Positions 15,500-34,500 are shown, counted from the stretch's first letter. The stretch: 64,000 bases of DNA from Piscicola geometra (GCA_943735955.1 OX030961.1:18501-82500); one strand, 5' to 3'. Notes: generated by a model from the sequence alone, not told the origin. Made by a program: numbers and translations.

Positions 15500-18400
15500 C
15501 ATATTTACATATATTGCATATTTACATATATTGCATATTTACATATATTAAAAGTTTACATATATTGCATATTTACACATATTGCATATTTACATATATT
15601 GCATATTTACATATATTACATATTTACATATATTGCATATTTACATATATTGCATATTTACATATATTGCATATTTACATATATTGCATATTTACATATA
15701 TTGCATATTTACATATATTGCATATTTACATATATTGAATATTTACATATATTGCATATTTACATATATTGCATATTTACATATATTGAATATTTACATA
15801 TATTGCATATTTACATATATTGCATATTAACATATATTGCATATTTACATATATTGCATATTTACATATATTGCATATTTACATATATTGCATCTTTACA
15901 TATATTGCATATTTACATATATTGCATATTTACATATAATGCATATGTACATATATTGCATCTTTACATATATTGCATATTTACATATATTGCATATTTA
16001 CATATATTGCATATTTACATATATTGCATATTTACATATATTGCATATTTACATATATTGCATATTTACATATATTGCTTATTTACATATATTGCATATT
16101 TACATATATTACATATTTACATATATTGCATATTTACATATATTGCATATTTACATATATTGCATATTTACATATATTGCATATTTACATATATTGCATA
16201 ATTACATATATTGCATATTTACATATATTGCATATTTACATATATTGCATATTTACATATATTGCATATTTACATATATTGCATGTTTTCATATATTGCG
16301 TATTTACATATATTGCATATTTACATATATTGCATATTTAAATATATTGCATATTTACATATATTGCATATTTACATATATTGCATCTTTACATATATTG
16401 CATATTTAAATTATACTGCATATTTACACATATTGCATATTTACATATATTGCATATTTACATATATTGCATATTTACATATATTGCATATTTACATATT
16501 ATGCATTTATACATATATTGCATATTTACATATATTGCATATTTACATATATTGCATATTTACATATATTGCATATTTACATATATTACATATTTACATA
16601 TATTGCATATTTACTTATATTGCATATTTACATATATTGCATATTTACATATATTGCATATATTTATATATTGCATATTTACATATATTTCATATTTACA
16701 TATATTGCATATTTACATATATTGCATATTTACATATATTGCATATTTACATATATTGCATATTTACATATAATGCATATTTACATATATTGCATATTTA
16801 CATATATTGCATATTTACGTATATTGCATATTTACATGTAATGCATATTTACATATATTGCATATTTGCATATATTGCATATTTACATATAATGCATATG
16901 TACATATATTGCATCTTTACATATATTGCATATTTACATATATTGCATATTTACATATATTGCATATTTACATATATTGCATATTTACATATATTGCATA
17001 TTTACATATATTGCATATTTACATATATTGCATATTTACATATATTGCTGCTTTACATATATTGCATATTTACATATATTACATATTTACATATATTGCA
17101 TATTTACATATATTGCATATTTACATATATTGCATATTTACATATATTGCATATTTACATATATTGCATATTTACATATATTGCATATTTACATATATTG
17201 CATATTTACATATATTGCATATTTACATATATTGCATATTTGCATATATTGCATATTTACATATATTGCATATTTACATATATTAAATGTTTACATATAT
17301 TGCATATTTACACATATTGCATTTTTACATATATTACATATTTACATATATTGCATATTTACATATATTGCATATTTACATATATTGCATATTTACATAT
17401 ATTGCATATTTACATATATTGCATATTTACATATATTGAATATTTACATATATTGCATATTTACATATATTGCATATTTACATATATTGCATATTTACAT
17501 ATATTGCATATTTACATATATTAAAAGTTTACATATATTGCATATTTACACATATTGCATATTTACATATATTGCATATTTACATATATTACATATTTAC
17601 ATATATTACATATTTACATATATTGCATATTTACATATATTGCATATTTACATATATTGCATATTTACATATATTGCATATTTACATATATTGCATATTT
17701 ACATATATTGCATATTTACATATATTGCATATTTACATATATTGCATATTTACATATATTGCATATTTGCATATATTGCATATTTACATATATTGCATAT
17801 TTACATATATTAAATGTTTACATATATTGCATATTTACACATATTGCATATTTACATATATTACATATTTACATATATTGCATATTTACATATATTGCAT
17901 ATTTACATATATTGCATATTTACATATATTGCATATTTACATATATTGCATATTTACATATATTGAATATTTACATATATTGCATATTTACATATATTGC
18001 ATATTTACATATATTGCATATTTACATATATTGCATATTTACATATATTGCATATTTACATATATTGCATATTTACATATATTGCATATTTACATATATT
18101 AAAAGTTTACATATATTGCATATTTACACATATTGCATATTCACATATATTGCATATTTACATATATTACATATTTACATATATTGCATATTTACATATA
18201 TTGCATATTTACATATATTGCATATTTACATATATTGCATATTTACATATATTGCATATTTACATATATTGCATATTTACATATATTGAATATTTACATA
18301 TATTGCATATTTACATATATTGCATATTTACATATATTGAATATTTACATATATTGCATATTTACATATATTGCATATTAACATATATTGCATATTTACA

Positions 18401-21400
18401 TATATTGCATATTTACATATATTGCATATTTACATATATTGCATCTTTACATATATTGCATATTTACATATATTGCATATTTACATATAATGCATATGTA
18501 CATATATTGCATCTTTACATATATTGCATATTTACATATATTGCATATTTACATATATTGCATATTTACATATATTGCATATTTACATATATTGCATATT
18601 TACATATATTGCATATTTACATATATTGCTTATTTACATATATTGCATATTTACATATATTACATATTTACATATATTGCATATTTACATATATTGCATA
18701 TTTACATATATTGCATATTTACATATATTGCATATTTACATATATTGCATAATTACATATATTGCATATTTACATATATTGCATATTTACATATATTGCA
18801 TATTTACATATATTGCATATTTACATATATTGCATGTTTTCATATATTGCGTATTTACATATATTGCATATTTACATATATTGCATATTTAAATATATTG
18901 CATATTTACATATATTGCATATTTACATATATTGCATCTTTACATATATTGCATATTTAAATTATACTGCATATTTACACATATTGCATATTTACATATA
19001 TTGCATATTTACATATATTGCATATTTACATATATTGCATATTTACATATTATGCATTTATACATATATTGCATATTTACATATATTGCATCTTTACATA
19101 TATTGCATATTTACATATATTGCATCTTTACATATATTGCATATTTAAATTATACTGCATATTTACACATATTGCATATTTACATATATTGCATATTTAC
19201 ATATATTGCATCTTTACATATATTGCATATTTACATATGTTGCATATTTACATATATTGCATATTTACATATATTGCATATTTACATATATTGCATATTT
19301 ACATATATTGCATATTTACATATATTGCTTATTTACATATATTGCATATTTACATATATTACATATTTACATATATTGCATATTTACATATATTGCATAT
19401 TTACATATATTGCATATTTACATATATTGTATATTTACATATATTGCATATTTACATATATTGCATATTTACATATATTGCATATTTACATATATTGCAT
19501 ATTTACATATATTGCATATTCACATATATTGCATATTTACATATATTGCATATTTACATATATTGCATATTTACATATATTGCATATTTACATATATTGC
19601 ATATTTACATATATTGCATATTTACATATATTGCATATTTACATATATTGCATATTTACATATATTGCATATTTACATATATTGCATATTTACATATATT
19701 GCATATTTACATATATTGCATATTTACATATATTGCATATTTACATATATTGCATATTTACATATATTGCATATTTACATATATTGCATATTTACATATA
19801 TTGCATATTTACATATATTGCATATTTACATATATTGCATATTTACATATATTGCATATTAACATATATTGCATATTTACATATATTGCATATTTACATA
19901 TATTGCATATTTACATATATTGCATCTTTACATATATTGCATATTTACATATATTGCATATTTACATATAATGCATATGTACATATATTGCATCTTTACA
20001 TATATTGCATATTTACATATATTGCATATTTACATATATTGCATATTTACATATATTGCATATTTACATATATTGCATATTTACATATATTGCATATTTA
20101 CATATATTGCTTATTTACATATATTGCATATTTACATATATTACATATTTACATATATTGCATATTTACATATATTACATATTTACATATATTGCATATT
20201 TACATATATTGCATATTTACATATATTGCATAATTACATATATTGCATATTTACATATATTGCATATTTACATATATTGCATATTTACATATATTGCATA
20301 TTTACATATATTGCATGTTTTCATATATTGCGTATTTACATATATTGCATATTTACATATATTGCATATTTAAATATATTGCATATTTACATATATTGCA
20401 TATTTACATATATTGCATCTTTACATATATTGCATATTTAAATTATACTGCATATTTACACATATTGCATATTTACATATATTGCATATTTACATATATT
20501 GCATATTTACATATATTGCATATTTACATATTATGCATTTATACATATATTGCATATTTACATATATTGCATCTTTACATATATTGCATATTTACATATA
20601 TTGCATCTTTACATATATTGCATATTTAAATTATACTGCATATTTACACATATTGCATATTTACATATATTGCATATTTACATATATTGCATCTTTACAT
20701 ATATTGCATATTTACATATATTGCATATTTACATATATTGCATATTTACATATATTGCATATTTACATATATTGCATATTTACATATATTGCATATTTAC
20801 ATATATTGCTTATTTACATATATTGCATATTTACATATATTACATATTTACATATATTGCATATTTACATATATTGCATATTTACATATATTGCATATTT
20901 ACATATATTGCATATTTACATATATTGCATATTTACATATATTGCATATTTACATATATTGCATATTTACATATATTGCATATTTACATATATTGCATAT
21001 TCACATATATTGCATATTTACATATATTGCATATTTACATATATTGCATATTTACATATATTGCATATTTACATATATTGCATATTTACATATATTGCAT
21101 CTTTACATATATTGCATATTTAAATTATACTGCATATTTACACATATTGCATATTTACATATATTGCATATTTACATATATTGCATATTTACATATATTG
21201 CATATTTACATATTATGCATTTATACATATATTGCATATTTACATATATTGCATCTTTACATATATTGCATATTTACATATATTGCATCTTTACATATAT
21301 TGCATATTTAAATTATACTGCATATTTACACATATTGCATATTTACATATATTGCATATTTACATATATTGCATCTTTACATATATTGCATATTTACATA

Positions 21401-21700
21401 TATTGCATATTTACATATATTGCATATTTACATATATTGCATATTTACATATATTGCATATTTACATATATTGCATATTTACATATATTGCTTATTTACA
21501 TATATTGCATATTTACATATATTACATATTTACATATATTGCATATTTACATATATTGCATATTTACATATATTGCATATTTACATATATTGCATATTTA
21601 CATATATTGCATATTTACATATATTGCATATTTACATATATTGCATATTTACATATATTGCATATTTACATATATTGCATATTCACATATATTGCATATT
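15500..21700. repeat. Successive segment duplications of 2551, 1481 and 682 bp
   Basis: The block of about 15500-16530 recurs at 18051-19081 (offset 2551 bp). The block of about 18380-19560 recurs at 19861-21050 (offset 1481 bp). The block of about 20400-21020 recurs at 21082-21700 (offset 682 bp). The marks TAATGCATATGTAC, CATGTTTTCATATATTGCGT and the paired 18-bp units define the copies. All three offsets equal a multiple of 17 plus the number of 18-bp units carried (2551 = 150x17+1; 1481 = 87x17+2; 682 = 40x17+2), which checks the counts independently. Confidence 0.85.
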
Positions 21701-22099
21701 TACATATATTGCATATTTACATATATTGCATATTTACATATATTGCATATTTACATATATTGCATATTTACATATATTGCATATTTACATATATTGCATA
21801 TTTACATATATTGCATATTTACATATATTGCATATTTACATATATTGCATATTTACATATATTGCATATTTACATATATTGCATATTTACATATATTGCA
21901 TATTTACATATATTGCATATTTACATATATTGCATATTTACATATATTGCATATTTACATATATTGCATATTTACATATATTGCATATTTACATATATTG
22001 CATATTTACATATATTGCATATTTACATATATTGCATATTTACATATATTGCATATTTACATATATTGCATATTTACATATATTGCATATTTACATAAA

Positions 22100-25000
22100 T
22101 TGCATATTTACATATATTGCATATTTACATATATTGCATATATTTATATATTGCATATTTACATATATTTCATATTTACATATATTGCATATTTACATAT
22201 ATTGCATATTTACATATATTGCATATTTACATATATTGCATATTTACATATATTGCATATTTACATATATTGCATATTTACATATATTGCATATTTACGT
22301 ATATTGCATATTTACATGTATTGCATATTTACATTTATTGCATAGTTGCATATATTGCATATTTACATATATTGCATATTTACATATATTGCATATTTAC
22401 ATATATTGCATCTTTACATATATTGCATATTTACATATATTGCATATTTACATATATTGCATATTTACATTTATTGCATATTTACATATATTGCATATTT
22501 ACATATATTGCATATTCACATATATTGCATATTTACACATATTGCATATTTACATATATTGCATATTTACATATATTGCATATTTACATATATTGCATAT
22601 TTACATATTATGCATTTATACATATATTGCATATTTACATATATTGCATCTTTACATATATTGCATATTTACATATATTGCATCTTTACATATATTGCAT
22701 ATTTAAATTATACTGCATTTTTACACATATTGCATATTTACATATATTGCATATTTACATATATTGCATCTTTACATATATTGCATATTTACATATATTG
22801 CATATTTACATATATTGCATATTTACATATACTGCATATTTACATATATTGCATATTTACATATATTGCATATTTACATATATTGCTTATTTACATATAT
22901 TGCATATTTACATATATTACATATTTACATATATTGCATATTTACATATATTGCATATTTACATATATTGCATATTTACATATATTGCATATTTACATAT
23001 ATTGCATATTTACATATATTGCATATTTACATATATTGCATATTTACATATATTGCATATTTACATATATTGCATATTTACATATATTGCATATTTACAT
23101 ATATTGCATATTTACATATATTGCATATTTACATATATTGCATATTTACATATATTGTATATTTACATATATTGCATATTTACATATATTGCATATTTAC
23201 ATATATTGCATATTTACATATATTGCATATTTACATATATTGCATATTTACATATATTGCATATTTACATATATTGCATATTTACATATATTGCATATTT
23301 ACATATATTGCATATTTACATATATTGCATATTTACATATATTGCATATTTACATAAATTGCATATTTACATATATTGCATATTTACATCTATTGCATAT
23401 ATTTATATATTGCATATTTACATATATTTCATATTTACATATATTGCATATTTACATATATTGCATATTTACATATATTGCATATTTACATATATTGCAT
23501 ATTTACATATAATGCATATTTACATATATTGCATATTTACATATATTGCATATTTACGTATATTGCATATTTACATGTATTGCATATTTACATTTATTGC
23601 ATATTTGCATATATTGCATATTTACATATATTGCATATTTACATATATTGCATATTTACATATATTGCATATTTACATATATTGCATATTTACATATATT
23701 GCATATTTACATATATTGCATATTTACATTTATTGCATATTTACATATATTGCATATTTACATATATTGCATATTCACATATATTGCATATTTACATATA
23801 TTGCATATATACATATATTGCATATTTACATAAAATGCATATTTACATATATTGCATATTTACATATATTGCATATTTGCATATATTGCATATTTACATA
23901 TATTGCATATTTACATATATTGCTTATTTACATATATTGCATATTTACATATATTGCATATTTACATATATTGCATATTTACATATATTGCATCTTTACA
24001 TATATTGCATATTTACATATATTGCATATTTACATATATTGCATATTTACATATATTGCATATTTACATATATTGCATATTTACATATATTGCATATTTA
24101 CATATATTGCTTATTTACATATATTGCATATTTACATATATTACATATTTACATATATTGCATATTTACATATATTGCATATTTACATATATTGCATATT
24201 TACATATATTGCATATTTACATATATTGCATATTTACATATATTGCATATTTACATATATTGCATATTTACATATATTGCATATTCACATATATTGCATA
24301 TTTACATATATTGCATATTTACATATATTGCATATTTACATATATTGCATATTTACATATATTGCATATTTACATATATTGCATATTTACATATATTGCA
24401 TATTTACATATATTGCATATTTACATATATTGCATATTTACATATATTGCATATTTACATATATTGCATATTTACATATATTGCATATTTACATATATTG
24501 CATATTTACATATATTGCATATTTACATATATTGCATATTTACACATATTGCATATTTACATATATTGCATATTTACATATATTGCATATTTACATATAT
24601 TGCATATTTACATATATTGCATATTTACATATATTGCATATTTACATATATTGCATATTTACATATATTGCATATTTACATAAATTGCATATTTACATAT
24701 ATTGCATATTTACATATATTGCATATATTTATATATTGCATATTTACATATATTTCATATTTACATATATTGCATATTTACATATATTGCATATTTACAT
24801 ATATTGCATATTTACATATATTGCATATTTACATATATTGCATATTTACATATATTGCATATTTACATATATTGCATATTTACGTATATTGCATATTTAC
24901 ATGTATTGCATATTTACATTTATTGCATAGTTGCATATATTGCATATTTACATATATTGCATATTTACATATATTGCATATTTACATATATTGCATCTTT

Positions 25001-26560
25001 ACATATATTGCATATTTACATATATTGCATATTTACATATATTGCATATTTACATTTATTGCATATTTACATATATTGCATATTTACATATATTGCATAT
25101 TCACATATATTGCATATTTACACATATTGCATATTTACATATATTGCATATTTACATATATTGCATATTTACATATATTGCATATTTACATATTATGCAT
25201 TTATACATATATTGCATATTTACATATATTGCATCTTTACATATATTGCATATTTACATATATTGCATCTTTACATATATTGCATATTTAAATTATACTG
25301 CATTTTTACACATATTGCATATTTACATATATTGCATATTTACATATATTGCATCTTTACATATATTGCATATTTACATATATTGCATATTTACATATAT
25401 TGCATATTTACATATACTGCATATTTACATATATTGCATATTTACATATATTGCATATTTACATATATTGCTTATTTACATATATTGCATATTTACATAT
25501 ATTACATATTTACATATATTGCATATTTACATATATTGCATATTTACATATATTGCATATTTACATATATTGCATATTTACATATATTGCATATTTACAT
25601 ATATTGCATATTTACATATATTGCATATTTACATATATTGCATATTTACATATATTGCATATTTACATATATTGCATATTTACATATATTGCATATTTAC
25701 ATATATTGCATATTTACATATATTGCATATTTACATATATTGTATATTTACATATATTGCATATTTACATATATTGCATATTTACATATATTGCATATTT
25801 ACATATATTGCATATTTACATATATTGCATATTTACATATATTGCATATTTACATATATTGCATATTTACATATATTGCATATTTACATATATTGCATAT
25901 TTACATATATTGCATATTTACATATATTGCATGTTTACATAAATTGCATATTTACATATATTGCATATTTACATCTATTGCATATATTTATATATTGCAT
26001 ATTTACATATATTTCATATTTACATATATTGCATATTTACATATATTGCATATTTACATATATTGCATATTTACATATATTGCATATTTACATATAATGC
26101 ATATTTACATATATTGCATATTTACATATATTGCATATTTACGTATATTGCATATTTACATGTATTGCATATTTACATTTATTGCATATTTGCATATATT
26201 GCATATTTACATATATTGCATATTTACATATATTGCATATTTACATATATTGCATATTTACATATATTGCATATTTACATATATTGCATATTTACATATA
26301 TTGCATATTTACATTTATTGCATATTTACATATATTGCATATTTACATATATTGCATATTCACATATATTGCATATTTACATATATTGCATATATACATA
26401 TATTGCATATTTACATAAAATGCATATTTACATATATTGCATATTTACATATATTGCATATTTGCATATATTGCATATTTACATATATTGCATATTTACA
26501 TATATTGCTTATTTACATATATTGCATATTTACATATATTGCATATTTACATATATTGCA
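22100..26560. repeat. 2585-bp tandem segment duplication
   Basis: About 22100-24684 is followed directly by a near-identical copy from 24685 to about 26560. The copies share rare marks at the same offset: CATAGTTGCA at 22341 and 24926, an 18-bp unit at 22700 and 25285, ACATCTATTGC near 23387 and 25972, and ACATAAAATGCA near 23831 and 26416. The offset is 152 units plus 1 bp, matching the single 18-bp unit inside. The second copy then breaks off into the TATTGG module near 26640. Confidence 0.88.
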
Positions 26561-26639
26561 TATTTACATATATTGCATATTTACATATATTGCATATTTA
26601 CATATATTGCATATTTACATATATTGCATATTAACATAT

Positions 26640-29600
26640 ATTGGTTATTAACAAATATTGGATATTTACATATATTGCATATTTACATATATTGCATATT
26701 TACATATATTGCATATTAACATATATTGGATATTAACATATATTGGATATTTACATATATTGCATATTTACATATATTGCATATTTACATATATTGCATC
26801 TTTAAATATATTGCATATTTGCATTCATTGCATATTTACATATATTGCATTTTTACATATATTGCATATTTGCATATATTGCATATTTACATATATTGCA
26901 TATTTACATATATTGCTTATTTACATATATTGCATATTTACATATATTGCATATTTACATATATTGCATATTTACATATATTGCATATTTACATATATTG
27001 CATATTTACATACATTGCATATTTACATATATTGCATATTAACATATATTGGTTATTAACAAATATTGGATATTTACATATATTGCATATTTACATATAT
27101 TGCATATTTACATATATTGCATATTAACATATATTGGATATTAACATATATTGGATATTTACATATATTGCATATTTACATATATTGCATATTTACATAT
27201 ATTGCATCTTTAAATATATTGCATATTTGCATTCATTGCATATTTACATATATTGCATATTTACATATATTGCATATTTGCATATATTGCATATTTACAT
27301 ATAATGCATATTTACATATATTGCATACTTACATATATTGCAAATATAAATATATTGCATATTTACATATATTGCATATTTACATATATTGCATATTTAC
27401 ATATATTGCATATTAACATATATTGGATATTAACATATATTGGATATTTACATATATTGCATATTTACATATATTGCATATTTACATATATTGCATCTTT
27501 AAATATATTGCATATTTGCATTCATTGCATATTTACATATATTGCATATTTACATATATTGCATATTTGCATATATTGCATATTTACATATAATGCATAT
27601 TTACATATATTGCATACTTACATATATTGCATATTAACATATATTGCATATTTACATATGTTGCATATTTACATATATTGCATATTAACATATATTGGAT
27701 ATTAACATATATTGGATATTTAAATATATTGCATATTTACATATATTGCATATTTACATATATTGCATATTTACATATATTGCATATTTACATATATTAA
27801 ATGTTTACATATATTGCATATTACACATATTGCATATTTACATATATTACATATTTACATATATTGCATATTTACATATATTGCATATTTACATATATTG
27901 CATCTTTACATATATTGCATATTTACATATATTGCATATTTACATATATTGCATATTTACATAAATTGCATATTTACATATATTGCATATTTACATATAT
28001 TGCATATATTTATATATTGCATATTTACATATATTTCATATTTACATATATTGCATATTTACATATATTGCATATTTACATATATTGCATATTTACATAT
28101 ATTGCATATTTACATATAATGCATATTTACATATATTGCATATTTACATATATTGCATATTTACGTATATTGCATATTTACATGTAATGCATATTTACAT
28201 ATATTGCATATTTGCATATATTGCATATTTACATATAATGCATATGTACATATATTGCATCTTTACATATATTGCATATTTACATATATTGCATATTTAC
28301 ATATATTGCATATTTACATATATTGCATATTTACATATATTGCATATTTACATATATTGCATATTTACATATATTGCTTATTTACATATATTGCATATTT
28401 ACATATATTACATATTTACATATATTGCATATTTACATATATTGCATATTTCATATATTGCATATTTTCATATATTGCATATTTACATATATTGCATATT
28501 TACATATATTGCATATATACATATATTGCATATTTACATATATTGCATGTTTTCATTAATTGCATATTTACATATATTGCATATTTACATATATTGCATA
28601 TTTAAATATATTGCATATTTACATATATTGCATCTTTACATATATTGCATATTTACATATATTGCATCTTTACATATATTGCATATTTAAATTATACTGC
28701 ATATTTACACATATTGCATATTTACATATATTGCATATTTACATATATTGCATCTTTACATATATTGCATATTTACATATATTGCATATATTTATATATT
28801 GCATACTTACATATATTGCATATTAACATATATTGCATATTTACATATATTGCATATTTACATATATTGCATATTAACATATATTGGATATTAACATATA
28901 TTGGATATTTACATATATTGCATATTTACATATATTGCATATTTACATATATTGCATATTTACATATATTGCATATTTACATATATTAAATGTTTACATA
29001 TATTGCATATTTACACATATTGCATATTTACATATATTACATATTTACATATATTGCATATTTACATATATTGCATATTTACATATATTGCATATTTACA
29101 TATATTGCATCTTTAAATATATTGCATATTTGCATTCATTGCATATTTACATATATTGCATATTTACATATATTGCATATTTACATATATTGCATATTTA
29201 CATATATTGCATATTTACATAAATTGCATATTTACATATATTGCATATTTACATATATTGCATATATTTATATATTGCATATTTACATATATTGCATATT
29301 TACATATATTGCATATTTACATATATTGCATATTTACATATATTGCATATTTACATATATTGCATATTTACATATATTGCATATTTACATATATTGCATA
29401 TTTACATATATTGCATATTTACATATATTGCATATTTACATATATTGCTTATTTACATATATTGCATATTTACATATATTGCATCTTTAAATATATTGCA
29501 TATTTGCATTCATTGCATATTTACATATATTGCATATTTACATATATTGCATATTTGCATATATTGCATATTTACATATAATGCATATTTACATATATTG

Positions 29601-31500
29601 CATACTTACATATATTGCATATATAAATATATTGCATATTTACATATATTGCATATTTACATATATTGCATATTTACATATATTGCATATTAACATATAT
29701 TGGATATTAACATATATTGGATATTTACATATATTGCATATTTACATATATTGCATATTTACATATATTGCATCTTTAAATATATTGCATATTTGCATTC
29801 ATTGCATATTTACATATATTGCATATTTACATATATTGCATATTTGCATATATTGCATATTTACATATAATGCATATTTACATATATTGCATATATACAT
29901 ATATTGCATATTTACATATATTGCATGTTTACATATATTGCATATTAACATATATTGGATATTAACATATATTGGATATTTAAATATATTGCATATTTAC
30001 ATATATTGCATATTTGCATATATTGCATATTTACATATAATGCATACTTACATATATTGCATATTAACATATATTGCATATTTACATATGTTGCATATTT
30101 ACATATATTGCATATTAACATATATTGGATATTAACATATATTGGATATTTAAATATATTGCATATTTACATATATTGCATATTTACATATATTGCATAT
30201 TTACATATATTGCATATTTACATATATTAAATGTTTACATATATTGCATATTACACATATTGCATATTTACATATATTACATATTTACATATATTGCATA
30301 TTTACATATATTGCATATTTACATATATTGCATATTTACATATATTGCATATTTACATATATTGCATATTTACATATATTGCATATTTACATAAATTGCA
30401 TATTTACATATATTGCATATTTACATATATTGCATATATTTATATATTGCATATTTACATATATTTCATATTTACATATATTGCATATTTACATATATTG
30501 CATATTTACATATATTGCATATTTACATATATTGCATATTTACATATAATGCATATTTACATATATTGCATATTTACATATATTGCATATTTACGTATAT
30601 TGCATATTTACATGTAATGCATATTTACATATATTGCATATTTGCATATATTGCATATTTACATATAATGCATATGTACATATATTGCATCTTTACATAT
30701 ATTGCATATTTACATATATTGCATATTTACATATATTGCATATTTACATATATTGCATATTTACATATATTGCATATTTACATATATTGCATATTTACAT
30801 ATATTGCTTATTTACATATATTGCATATTTACATATATTACATATTTACATATATTGCATATTTACATATATTGCATATTTACATATATTGCATATTTAC
30901 ATATATTGCATATTTACATATATTGCATATTTACATATATTGCATATATACATATATTGCATATTTACATATATTGCATGTTTTCATTAATTGCATATTT
31001 ACATATATTGCATATTTACATATATTGCATATTTAAATATATTGCATATTTACATATATTGCATATTTACATATATTGCATCTTTACATATATTGCATAT
31101 TTAAATTATACTGCATATTTACACATATTGCATATTTACATATATTGCATATTTACATATATTGCATATTTACATATATTGCATATTTACATATTATGCA
31201 TTTATACATATATTGCATATTTACATATATTGCATCTTTACATATATTGCATATTTACATATATTGCATCTTTACATATATTGCATATTTAAATTATACT
31301 GCATATTTACACATATTGCATATTTACATATATTGCATATTTACATATATTGCATCTTTACATATATTGCATATTTACATATATTGCATATATTTATATA
31401 TTGCATACTTACATATATTGCATATTAACATATATTGCATATTTACATATATTGCATATTTACATATATTGCATATTAACATATATTGGATATTAACATA
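26640..31500. repeat. 2430-bp segment duplication with a shared 16-bp unit
   Basis: About 27640-28440 recurs at about 30070-30870, offset 2430 bp. Both copies contain a rare 16-bp unit, TATTACACATATTGCA (27819-27834 and 30249-30264), which lacks one T. Their register therefore slips by -1 at the same place. Around them lie several short TATTGG/CATCTTTAAAT/TTTGCATTCATTGCA modules, for example from 26643, 27051, 29470 and 29700. A second 16-bp unit, TATTTCATATATTGCA at 28447-28462, is found in only one copy, so it arose after the duplication or was lost from the other. Confidence 0.82.
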
Positions 31501-34500
31501 TATTGGATATTTACATATATTGCATATTTACATATATTGCATATTTACATATATTGCATATTTACATATATTGCATATTTACATATATTAAATGTTTACA
31601 TATATTGCATATTTACACATATTGCATATTTACATATATTACATATTTACATATATTGCATATTTACATATATTGCATATTTACATATATTGCATATTTA
31701 CATATATTGCATATTTACATATATTGCATATTTACATATATTGCATATTTACATAAATTGCATATTTACATATATTGCATATTTACATATATTGCATATA
31801 TTTATATATTGCATATTTACATATATTGCATATTTACATATATTGCATATTTACATATATTGCATATTTACATATATTGCATATTTACATATATTGCATA
31901 TTTACATATATTGCATATATTTATATATTGCATATTTACATATATTGCATATTTACATATATTACATATTTACATATATTGCATATTTACATATATTGCA
32001 TATTTACATATATTGCATATTTACATATATTGCATATTTACATATATTGCATATTTACATATATTGCATATTTACATATATTGCATATTTACATATATTG
32101 CATGTTTTTATATATTGCATGTTTACATATATTGCATATTTACATATATTGCATATTTAAATATATTGCATATTTACATATATTGCATATTTACATATAT
32201 TGCATCTTTACATATATTGCATATTTACATATATTGCATCTTTACATATATTGCATATTTACATATATTGCATCTTTACATATATTGCATATTTAAATTA
32301 TACTGCATATTTACACATATTGCATATTTACATATATTGCATATTTACATATATTGCATATTTACATATATTGCATATTTACATATTATGCATTTATACA
32401 TATATTGCATATTTACATATATTGCATCTTTACATATATTGCATATTTACATATATTGCATCTTTACATATATTGCATATTTAAATTATACTGCATATTT
32501 ACACATATTGCATATTTACATATATTGCATATTTACATATATTGCATCTTTACATATATTGCATATTTACATATATTGCATATTTACATATATTGCATAT
32601 TTACATATATTGCATATTTACATATATTGCATATTTACATATATTGCATGTTTACATATATTGCTTATTTACATATATTGCATATTTACATATATTACAT
32701 ATTTACATATATTGCATATTTACATATATTGCATATTTACATATATTGCATATTTACATATATTGCATATTTACATATATTGCATATTCACATATATTGC
32801 ATATTTACATATATTGCATATTTACATATATTGCATATTTACATATATTGCATATTTACATATATTGCATATTTACATATATTGCATATTTACATATATT
32901 GCATATTTACATATATTGCATATTTACATATATTGCATATTTACATATATTGCATATTTACATATATTGCATATTTACATATATTGCATATTTACATATA
33001 TTGCATATTTACATATATTGCATATTTACATATATTGCATATTTACATATATTGCATATTTACATATATTGCATATTTACATATATTGCATATTTACATA
33101 TATTGCATATTTACATATATTGCATATTTACATATATTGCATATTTACATATATTGCATATTTACATAAATTGCATATTTACATATATTGCATATTTACA
33201 TATATTGCATATTTACATATATTGCATATTTACATATATTTCATATTTATATATAATGCATATTTACATGTATTGCATATTTACATATATTGCATATTTA
33301 CATATATTGCATATTTACATATAATGCATATTTACATATATTGCATATTTACATATATTGCATATTTACGTATATTGCATATTTACATGTATTGCATATT
33401 TACATTTATTGCATATTTGCATATATTGCATATTTACATATATTGCATATTTACATATATTGCATATTTACATATATTGCATATTTACATATATTGCATA
33501 TTTACATATATTGCATATTTACATTTATTGCATATTTACATATATTGCATATTTACATATATTGCATATTCACATATATTGCATATTTACATATATTGCA
33601 TATATACATATATTGCATATTTACATATATTGCATATTTACATATATTGCATATTTACGTATATTGCATATTCACATGTATTGCATATTTACATATATTG
33701 CATATTTGCATATATTGCATATTTACATATATTGCATATTTACATATATTGCTTATTTACATATATTGCATATTTACATATATTGCATATTTACATATAT
33801 TGCATATTTACATATATTGCATATTTACATATATTGCATATTTACATATATTGCTTATTTACATATATTGCATATTTACATATATTGCATATTTACATAT
33901 ATTGCATATTTACATATATTGCATATTTACATATATTGCATATTTGCATATATTGCATATTTACATATATTGCATATTTACATATATTGCTTATTTACAT
34001 ATATTGCATATTTACATATATTGCATATTTACATATATTGCATATTAACATATATTGGATATTAACATATATTGGATATTTACATATATTGCATATTTAC
34101 ATATATTGCATATTTACATATATTGCATCTTTAAATATATTGCATATTTGCATTCATTGCATATTTACATATATTGCATATTTACATATATTGCATATTT
34201 GCATATATTGCATATTTACATATAATGCATATTTACATATATTGCATACTTACATATATTGCATATATAAATATATTGCATATTTACATATATTGCATAT
34301 TTACATATATTGCATATTTACATATATTGCATATTAACATATATTGGATATTAACATATATTGGATATTTACATATATTGCATATTTACATATATTGCAT
34401 ATTTACATATATTGCATCTTTAAATATATTGCATATTTGCATTCATTGCATATTTACATATATTGCATATTTACATATATTGCATATTTGCATATATTGC

